Source of the DNA: LGRD01 sp031382215
Lineage (GTDB): Bacteria > Pseudomonadota > Gammaproteobacteria > Burkholderiales > Burkholderiaceae_C
Direction of reading: 5' to 3'
NCBI GenBank assembly: GCA_031382215.1
Contig: JANMYQ010000188.1
Location: forward strand, 26,182 to 90,181
DNA length: 64,000 nucleotides
Position 1 is the first letter of the stretch; each line of letters starts with the position of its first letter. A program made the translations under genes and the position numbers. The notes under the pieces are model-generated. The model had not been told where the DNA came from and did no database searches. It saw only the letters and a program-made list of their open reading frames with translations. Shown piece after piece: positions 7,930 to 14,060 of the stretch.

Positions 7930-8871
7930 ATGACCCTTAAAGAAACCTTGCTGGTGATCGGCGCCCCGGTGCCGGTGATCGAACAAGGCCTGGCGCAGCG
8001 CTTCGAGCTGGTGCGCGAAGCGCGTGCCGGCATCCGCGGTGTGGCGGTGGCCGGCGGCCATGTGCGCATCGATGGGGCGTTGATGGACACCCTGCCGGTG
8101 CTCGAGATCGTCTCCAGCCTCGGCGTGGGCTACGACCATGTGGACGCCAAAGAAGCCGCGCGCCGCGGGGTGGTGGTGACGCACACGCCCGACGTGCTGA
8201 CCGGCGAGGTGGCCGACCTGGCCCTGTGCCTGCTGCTGTCCACCATCCGCCAGATTCCGCAGGCCGACCGCTATCTGCGCGCGGGCCACTGGCTCAAGGG
8301 CGCGATGCCGCTGACCACCACGTTGCGCGAGCGCAAGGTCGGCATCCTCGGCCTGGGGCGCATCGGCAAGGCCATCGCCAAGCGGCTCGATGCCTGCGAC
8401 GTGACAGTGGAGTACCACGGCCGCAAGCCGCAGGAGGGCGTGCCCTATCGTTACCACGCGACCCTGCTGGGTCTGGCGCGCGAGTGCGACGTGCTGCTCG
8501 TGGTGGCCTCGGGCGGCGCCGAAACGCACCACATCGTCAACGCCGAGGTGCTGAAGGCGCTCGGGCCCGACGGCATCCTGATCAACGTTGGCCGCGGTAC
8601 GGTGGTCGACGAAGCGGCGCTGGTCGAGGCGCTGCAGAACAAGACCATCCTGTCGGCCGGCCTGGACGTGTTCGAGAACGAGCCGCACGTGCCGCCGGCA
8701 CTGATCGCGCTCGACCACGTGGTGCTGCTGCCGCACGTCGGCTCGGCGTCGGTCTACACGCGCAAGGCGATGGCGCAACTGGTGGTGGACAACCTGCTGG
8801 CGTGGTTCGACGGCCGTGGCGCGCTCACCGCGGTGCCCGAGTGCAAGCACCTGGGCGCGGGCAGGCGCTGA
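7930..8871 (+). CDS. D-isomer-specific 2-hydroxyacid dehydrogenase
   Basis: A 313-residue NAD(P)-dependent dehydrogenase that reduces 2-oxoacids such as glyoxylate or hydroxypyruvate to D-2-hydroxyacids. The cofactor fold has GILGLGRIGKAIAKRL, with a following HGRKP at the position where Arg often selects NADPH. The active-site Arg, Glu and His lie in INVGRGTVVDE, LDVFENEP and LLPHVGSAS. ATG 7930 is chosen because MTLKETLLVIG begins the catalytic domain directly. It is closest in pattern to GhrB/hydroxypyruvate reductase-type plant-like enzymes; exact substrate unknown. It stands alone, convergent with the LytTR regulator gene. Confidence 0.9.
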   Translation: MTLKETLLVIGAPVPVIEQGLAQRFELVREARAGIRGVAVAGGHVRIDGALMDTLPVLEIVSSLGVGYDHVDAKEAARRGVVVTHTPDVLTGEVADLALCLLLSTIRQIPQADRYLRAGHWLKGAMPLTTTLRERKVGILGLGRIGKAIAKRLDACDVTVEYHGRKPQEGVPYRYHATLLGLARECDVLLVVASGGAETHHIVNAEVLKALGPDGILINVGRGTVVDEAALVEALQNKTILSAGLDVFENEPHVPPALIALDHVVLLPHVGSASVYTRKAMAQLVVDNLLAWFDGRGALTAVPECKHLGAGRR

Positions 8872-8913
8872 AAGTTCGATAGCTCGACAGATGCGACTGG
8901 CCGGAGAGGCCGT

Positions 8914-9744
8914 CTACATCGCCTTGAATTTGTGGGCGTAGAGGCGGCTGGCGGTCAGCTTTTCTTTCACGCCGCGCAGGGTCAGCGTGACCTTGCCCGA
9001 CTCTTCGCGCACTGCGGTGGTGATCGCGTCGGTGCGCACCACGGTGCCACGGTGCACTTGCCAGAACTGCTGCTCGTCGAGTTGCGGCAGCAGCTCGCGC
9101 AGTGAAGTACGGATCAGCAATTCGCGCTCGGCGGTGATCACGCGCACATACTTGTCGGCCGCTTCGAAGTACAGCACCTCGGCCACCGGCACCATGTGAA
9201 TCGCCGCGCCGACTCCGGCCTGAATGACGCCCAACTTGGGCGTCGCGCCCGACGCCTCCAGTCCGGCCGCCCCGAGCAGGCCGCGCAACTGCACCAGCGT
9301 GGCTTCGAGCGCCGCGCCCGGCACGGCCTGAGGCTCGGCGCGCTGGCGCAGTGCGGCCTGCAGGCGCGTGCAACTCTGCGCGAGGCGTTCGGGCTGAACG
9401 GGTTTGAGTACATAGTCCACCGCGGCGCGGTCGAAGGCCTGCGTGGCGTACTGGTCGTAGGCGGTCACGAACACGATCAGCGGCAGCGGCGCGCTTTGCC
9501 GACCCGCGTCGGGCCAGTCTTCGGCCAGCGCCTGCGCCGCTTCCAGGCCGCTCAGCCCCGGCATGCGGATGTCCAGGAACAGCAGATCCGGCTGCAGCGC
9601 CAACGCCTGCTCGACTGCAGCATGCCCGTGGCCGACGCTGGCGACGATGCGCAGCTCGGGCCACAGGCGCGCCAGCTCGGCCTGCAGGTTGGCGGCCAGC
9701 AACGGTTCGTCTTCGGCGATGAGTGCGGTGGGCGGGTTGTGCAT
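8914..9744 (-). CDS. LytTR-family response regulator
   Basis: A 276-residue two-component regulator. The receiver domain starts ALIAEDEPLLAANLQAEL, has the phosphoacceptor Asp in LLFLDIRMPGLSG and the conserved Lys in YVLKPVQPERL. A LytTR DNA-binding domain occupies the C-terminus (VLYFEAADKYVRVITAERELLIRTSLREL, then QVHRGTVV and LYAHKFKAM). The ATG at 9742-9744 gives the natural MHNPPTALIAEDE start; an upstream in-frame start would only add nine residues. The gene follows its kinase by 16 bases, so they form an operon. It probably controls envelope, virulence-like or carbon-uptake genes, as LytTR systems do. Confidence 0.92.
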   Translation of the reverse strand: MHNPPTALIAEDEPLLAANLQAELARLWPELRIVASVGHGHAAVEQALALQPDLLFLDIRMPGLSGLEAAQALAEDWPDAGRQSAPLPLIVFVTAYDQYATQAFDRAAVDYVLKPVQPERLAQSCTRLQAALRQRAEPQAVPGAALEATLVQLRGLLGAAGLEASGATPKLGVIQAGVGAAIHMVPVAEVLYFEAADKYVRVITAERELLIRTSLRELLPQLDEQQFWQVHRGTVVRTDAITTAVREESGKVTLTLRGVKEKLTASRLYAHKFKAM

Positions 9745-9760
9745 CGTGAGCCTTTGAAGT

Positions 9761-10903
9761 TCAGGCCGCACCGAGCGGCAGGCGAACGGTGGCCAGCGTA
9801 CCGCCCTGGCCCTCGGGTGCGTCGGTCAGCGACAGCGAGGCGCGCGTGCCGTACAGCGTGGCGAGCCGCTCGCGCACCTGCGCCAAACCAAATCTGGTGC
9901 CCTCGGCGTTGGCGCCATCCGCAGACGACAAGCCCACGCCACCGTCCTGCACACGCAGCACAAGATGCTTGCCCTCGCGAGCTGCGCTGACATGAATGCG
10001 ACCACCCTCCACCTTCGGCTCCAGCCCATGCTTGATGGCGTTCTCGACCAGCGGTTGCAGCAGCAGCGGCGGCACCTGGCAACCCGCCAACTCGGCCGGC
10101 AACTCGAAACTGGTTTGAAGCCGTGTGTCCATGCGCACCTTCATCAGCGCCAGGTAGTCGGCCAGGCGCGCGAACTCGGCCGACAGCGGGTGTTGCGCCA
10201 CCCGCGACGCACCCAGGGTGGCGCGCAGGAACGAAATCAACTGGTCGAGCATGGCCTGCGCGCGTGCAGGGTCCAGCACGATCAGCACACGCAGGTTGGC
10301 CAAGGTGTTGAACAGCATGTGCGGTTCGAGTTGCGATTCGAGCAACCTGAGCTGGGTCTCGGCCGCGGTGCGTTGGGCCGCTTCGGTGGCGGCGCGTGCG
10401 TTGGCCAGGCGCTCCATCGAGGTCAAGGTGACCACCGAAGCGAGCGAGGCCAGCACCGTCAGAAGCATCGTCACCTGCGCTGACGACGAACCGATCTGCA
10501 GCAGGCTCGGCGACGTTTTGCCCAGGACCAGGTCGGCCAGCGACGTGCCCAGCACCGGGCCGGCCAGCATGCCCAGCAGCACCATCGTGATCATCCACGG
10601 CCAGCCGGGGAAGCCGGCGTGCGGCAACAGCGCCTGGCTGCGCGCGGCACGCGACCGGTCGATCAGTTTCGCAATCGAGACCCGACCGACGTCGATGATG
10701 ATCCAGCAGCTCAGGCCGATGCTGAACGAATAGACCAGTTGCACGCGGAAACTGGCACCCTTCATCGCCGCCAGCAGCCCGGCGATGCCGACGCACAGCG
10801 CGCTCAGGAAGAGGGCGCCGCGCAGCAGGTGCTGCCACCACGTCCGCGCAGCGCGAACGGCGGCCATGGCGGGCAACGGGGAGTCCAGAGGTTGGGGCGT
10901 CAT
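9761..10903 (-). CDS. LytS/YehU-type sensor histidine kinase
   Basis: A 380-residue membrane kinase. The N-terminal half has about four hydrophobic segments (LFLSALCVGIAGLLAA, VYSFSIGLSCWIII, WMITMVLLGMLAGPVL, VTMLLTVLASLASVVTL) with little periplasmic sequence. The phosphoacceptor region is LLESQLEPHMLFNTLANLRVL, the His_kinase (HPHFLFN) motif of this class. An ATPase domain follows with PLVENAIKHGLEP (N box) and VQDGGVGL (G1). It phosphorylates the adjacent LytTR regulator. ATG 10901-10903 is preferred over a longer Arg-rich upstream start. A 102-base gap separates it from dgoA. Confidence 0.92.
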   Translation of the reverse strand: MTPQPLDSPLPAMAAVRAARTWWQHLLRGALFLSALCVGIAGLLAAMKGASFRVQLVYSFSIGLSCWIIIDVGRVSIAKLIDRSRAARSQALLPHAGFPGWPWMITMVLLGMLAGPVLGTSLADLVLGKTSPSLLQIGSSSAQVTMLLTVLASLASVVTLTSMERLANARAATEAAQRTAAETQLRLLESQLEPHMLFNTLANLRVLIVLDPARAQAMLDQLISFLRATLGASRVAQHPLSAEFARLADYLALMKVRMDTRLQTSFELPAELAGCQVPPLLLQPLVENAIKHGLEPKVEGGRIHVSAAREGKHLVLRVQDGGVGLSSADGANAEGTRFGLAQVRERLATLYGTRASLSLTDAPEGQGGTLATVRLPLGAA

Positions 10904-11005
10904 TTCAGCGTGGACTCTGCCGGCCGCAGGTCGATCCCGCCGTGCCCATGCGACGAAGTGCCGCCTGCGGGCGCGAACCGGCCCCCGCAACGCGCGGGCC
11001 GAGGC

Positions 11006-11632
11006 TCACGCCGGCACGGCATCGGCCCAGGCCGCCATGAATTCATGCGCCGCGTGGGCCACCGCCGGCAGGGCCATGCCCGGCTGGAACAACTGGCTGC
11101 CGATGCCGAAGCCGGTGGCACCGCCGCGCACCCACGGGCCGATGCTCTGCGGCGTGACGCCGCCCACCGGCCACAGCGGTGTACCGGGCGGCAACACCGA
11201 GATCAGCGCCTTCATGCCGCCGATGCCCAGCGTTTCGGCCGGAAACAGCTTCAGCGCATGCGCGCCGGCCTCGAGCGCGGCAAAGGCTTCGGTGGCGGTG
11301 GCGATGCCCGGCGCCGTCAGCAGCCCGCTGGCGACTGCGTGGGCGATCACGGCAGGGTTGCAGTTGGGCGACACCATCAACCCGCCGCCGGCGGCGCGCA
11401 CGGCGTCCACGTCGGCGCGGGTGAGCATGGTGCCGCCGCCGATCAGCGCGCCGGCCGGGGCCATGGCGGCGAGGCTGGCGATGCACTCCAGCGCGCCGGG
11501 GCGGTTCAGCGGCACTTCGAGAATGCGGAAGCCGGCGTCGAACAACACCCGGCCAATGTCGGCCGCGCGTTGCGGTTCGAGCCCGCGCAGGATCGCCACC
11601 AGCGGCGGCTTGAAGTCTTGGAGTCGGGGCAT
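11006..11632 (-). CDS. dgoA: 2-dehydro-3-deoxy-6-phosphogalactonate aldolase
   Basis: A 208-residue class I KDPGal aldolase that splits 2-keto-3-deoxy-6-phosphogalactonate into pyruvate and glyceraldehyde 3-phosphate, the last step of the De Ley-Doudoroff galactose route. Key segments are VAILRGLEP, the catalytic Glu in ILEVPLNRPGALE, GGGTML, and the Schiff-base Lys in HALKLFPAETLG. The C-terminal PVGGVTP phosphate loop is complete. Length matches DgoA rather than the slightly longer Eda proteins. It lies 23 bases after dgoK in the same operon. Confidence 0.93.
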   Translation of the reverse strand: MPRLQDFKPPLVAILRGLEPQRAADIGRVLFDAGFRILEVPLNRPGALECIASLAAMAPAGALIGGGTMLTRADVDAVRAAGGGLMVSPNCNPAVIAHAVASGLLTAPGIATATEAFAALEAGAHALKLFPAETLGIGGMKALISVLPPGTPLWPVGGVTPQSIGPWVRGGATGFGIGSQLFQPGMALPAVAHAAHEFMAAWADAVPA

Positions 11633-11655
11633 GGCGGGCGGTCTCGGTGGATGAG

Positions 11656-12582
11656 TCACAGGTTCGTACGCAACACACCGAACGCGGCGAGCTGCACTTC
11701 GCGCGCGTCCAGGGTGGTGATGGGGCAGCCCGAACCTTCTGCCACGCGCGCATAACGCTGCGCCAGCGCGGCCGAGCCGATCAGCGTGATGCGCTCGGGC
11801 GGCCGGCCGGCGCGGCGCAGCACATCGTGCCACTCGGCGCCGATCAGCAGGCCCGAGAGATATTCGCGCGCCTCGCCGGCCGGCATGCGCCCGGCCACCA
11901 CCTGCGCGCGGCAGCCGAACAATGCGTTCGATAAACCGCTGCGTGCGGCCGCGGCAACGCCGCGCGCAAAAGCCTCGGGTTGCGCTGCGTCGGGCGTTGT
12001 TTCAGGCGCTGGCGAACCCGTCACGCTGCTCAAGGTGCCGTGCTGCGTGAACAGCGCGAACAGTTCGCCGGTCATGTAGGTCGCCAGATCGGCCACCCGG
12101 CCGTCTTGCAGCCGCACCCACTTGCTGTGCGTGCCGGGCAGCACGTACCAGCCGTCGCCGTGACCCAGCGCCAGCGCGCCGAGCAACTGGGTTTCTTCGC
12201 CGCGCATCACGTCCACCGTACCGTCGGGGGCAGAGAAGCAGACTCCCGGCACGATGAAGCTGCGCGGCCCGGCGGCCGGCACCGGAATCAGGTGGCCCGC
12301 CAACCCGGCGAGTGGCTGGTCCGCGTCCATGTAGGGCGCTTCGAGCCAGCCGCTTGCGGCGCCGACCATGCCGGCCATCAGGATGGGTGCCTCGGCGGGC
12401 AGCGCCGGGCCGCCGCGCAACAGCATCTGCAACGCCTCGCCAAAGCGTCCCTGCGAGGCCAGCAGGCCCTGGTCATCGCTCATCTCGGCCAGCACCTCGC
12501 CGCCCTCGGCAAGCCACCACGCGCGGCGGTTGCTGGTGCCCCAGTCGATGCCCAGCAGAGCCGGCGCGCGTGCTTGATTCAT
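11656..12582 (-). CDS. dgoK: 2-dehydro-3-deoxygalactonokinase
   Basis: A 308-residue sugar kinase that phosphorylates 2-keto-3-deoxygalactonate before cleavage by DgoA. It begins LLGIDWGTSNRRAWWL, the ATP-binding phosphate-1 motif of the DgoK family. MAGMVGAASGWLEAPY, RGEETQLLGAL, LPGTHSKWV and TYMTGELFAL are family signatures. The start is the ATG at 12580-12582, which leaves 78 bases to the divergent SDR gene. The shared intergenic region probably carries the promoters of both. Neither galactonate dehydratase nor a sugar transporter is seen beside it. Confidence 0.93.
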   Translation of the reverse strand: MNQARAPALLGIDWGTSNRRAWWLAEGGEVLAEMSDDQGLLASQGRFGEALQMLLRGGPALPAEAPILMAGMVGAASGWLEAPYMDADQPLAGLAGHLIPVPAAGPRSFIVPGVCFSAPDGTVDVMRGEETQLLGALALGHGDGWYVLPGTHSKWVRLQDGRVADLATYMTGELFALFTQHGTLSSVTGSPAPETTPDAAQPEAFARGVAAAARSGLSNALFGCRAQVVAGRMPAGEAREYLSGLLIGAEWHDVLRRAGRPPERITLIGSAALAQRYARVAEGSGCPITTLDAREVQLAAFGVLRTNL

Positions 12583-12660
12583 GCGGGAACTGTACGGCAC
12601 CACGGCGCGCCCGGTGCTATCGTGACGGCCCCGCGCAACCCACACTGGACGATTCGCACC

Positions 12661-13443
12661 ATGAGCAGCAAAACCATTCCGAAGGTCACCTATGCCGGCG
12701 TCACCTACAACAGCCTGCGCGGCAAGGGCGTGATCATTACCGGTGGCGCCACCGGCATCGGTTCGGACATCGTGCGCGGTTTTGCCGGCCAGGGCTGCAA
12801 GGTCGGCTTTCTGGACCGGGAGGCGGCGGCCGGCAAGGCGTTGGCGGAAAGCCTGGGCGCCAACGTGCACTTCGAGGCCTGCGACGTGACCGACGTGGCG
12901 GGCCTCAAGGCCACCATCGCCAGCTTGTCAGAGCGTATCGGCGGTGTCGACGTGCTGGTGAACAACGTCGCCAACGACCAGCGTCATTCGATCGACAAGG
13001 TCACGCCTGAATATTTCGACGAGCGCGTCGCCATCAACCTGCGGCCGAACTTCTTCGCCGCGCAGGCGGTGCTGCCGTCCATGCGCGCGCGGGGCGGCGG
13101 TGCGATCGTGAACCTCGGCTCGGTGAGCTGGAAGAACAAGAACCTCGACCTGTCCGTCTACGCCACCTGCAAGTCGGCGATGTCGGGCTTCACCCGCGTG
13201 CTTGCCAAGGAGGTCGGGCCCGCCAACATTCGCGTCAACTGCGTTGTGCCCGGCTGGGTGATGACCGAGCGCCAGGTCAGCCTGTGGCTCGACGATGCCG
13301 GCGAGAAGGCGATGGATGAAAACCACTGCATTCCGGGCCGCGTGATCGGCGCCGACATCGCGAACATGGTGATGTTCCTGGCCGCCGACACGGCGCGCAT
13401 GATCACCGCGCAGGAGTTTGTGGTGGATGCCGGCTGGTCGTGA
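12661..13443 (+). CDS. SDR-family dehydrogenase, probable D-galactose/aldose 1-dehydrogenase
   Basis: A 260-residue short-chain dehydrogenase. It has the nucleotide motif GGATGIG, the NNVAN stretch, a Ser-containing LGSVSW and the catalytic YATCK. VPGWVMTERQ and AADTARMITAQEFVVDAGWS complete the fold. FLDRE after strand 2 favours NAD over NADP. Being divergent from dgoK and dgoA, it probably oxidises galactose (or arabinose-like aldose) to the lactone that feeds the dgo pathway; this substrate is inferred from context. The N-terminal leader before the Rossmann fold (about 20 residues) is longer than usual. Confidence 0.85.
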   Translation: MSSKTIPKVTYAGVTYNSLRGKGVIITGGATGIGSDIVRGFAGQGCKVGFLDREAAAGKALAESLGANVHFEACDVTDVAGLKATIASLSERIGGVDVLVNNVANDQRHSIDKVTPEYFDERVAINLRPNFFAAQAVLPSMRARGGGAIVNLGSVSWKNKNLDLSVYATCKSAMSGFTRVLAKEVGPANIRVNCVVPGWVMTERQVSLWLDDAGEKAMDENHCIPGRVIGADIANMVMFLAADTARMITAQEFVVDAGWS

Positions 13444-13447
13444 GGTC

Positions 13448-13936
13448 GTGACGCATGTGCGGCGGTTCGACCCGGGCGCAGCGCGTGGCGTCGCAGCGTT
13501 GCTCGTCGCCGCCGCCGCGTCCGCCTGTTGCGCCTCGGCCCCGCCTCGCGCTGCCGGAAACGCTGCCGGAAACGCTGCCGGAAACGCCGCCGGAAACGCT
13601 GCCGGGCCAGCGCAACCTGCGTCCGGGCGTGACGTGAGCGCCCCGCAAGGCCTTGACGCTGCGGTGCAAGCCGCGCTCGCCGATGCAGCGCGACGCACAG
13701 GCATCGACGCCGCTGCGCTGAAGCTCGTCAGCACCGAACGAGTGACATGGCCAGACGGATCACTCGGCTGCCCGCAACCCGGCTTCCTGTACACGCAAGC
13801 GCTGGTACCGGGCTACCGCATCCGCATCGACGCCGGCGGGCAACTGCTCGACTTTCACGCCAGTGCCCGCGGCGGGCTGGTGCTGTGCCCGGCCGGGCGT
13901 GCCCGCGAGCCGCTGCCGGGCGACCCACGCGTCTGA
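13448..13936 (+). CDS. predicted lipoprotein/exported protein with GNAA repeats
   Basis: A protein of about 162 residues, starting at GTG 13448 or GTG 13457 (GAGG at 13442-13445). The hydrophobic segment GVAALLVAAAASACC ends in a plausible lipobox (ASAC). Next come four Gly-Asn-Ala-Ala units encoded by 12-base repeats. The C-terminal domain has WPDGSLGCPQPGFLYTQALVPGYRIRI, which I recognise as a recurrent motif of small secreted proteins of unknown function. The last Cys (LVLCPAG) may pair with the GCP Cys. It closely follows the SDR gene but is probably functionally unrelated. Confidence 0.6.
   Translation: MTHVRRFDPGAARGVAALLVAAAASACCASAPPRAAGNAAGNAAGNAAGNAAGPAQPASGRDVSAPQGLDAAVQAALADAARRTGIDAAALKLVSTERVTWPDGSLGCPQPGFLYTQALVPGYRIRIDAGGQLLDFHASARGGLVLCPAGRAREPLPGDPRV
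13549..13608 (+). repeat. 12-base tandem repeat inside the lipoprotein gene
   Basis: Five consecutive 12-base units of the form CGCTGCCGGAAA (units 13549, 13561 and 13573 identical; 13585 and 13597 degenerate). They are in frame and encode AAGN units, so copy-number changes would alter linker length without a frameshift. Confidence 0.9.
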
Positions 13937-13986
13937 CAGGCGCGGCGCGCGTTGGCACTCGCCCTGGCTTGCGCCGAGGCACGTCA

Positions 13987-14024
13987 AAGAAAAAGCGCCC
14001 CGCGGATCTCTCCGCGGGGCGCCT
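13987..14024 (-). terminator. strong intrinsic terminator of the subtilase gene
   Basis: A perfect 12-base stem (13995-14006 with 14011-14022, loop TCTC) is followed on the minus strand by TTTTTCTTT. It lies about 40 bases beyond the stop of the minus-strand subtilase gene. It may also stop plus-strand transcripts of the lipoprotein gene, but less well because only CTT follows on that side. Confidence 0.9.
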
Positions 14025-14060
14025 TGCCGGGCGTTGCCGCCCGGCCTGGGAACAGTGGCG

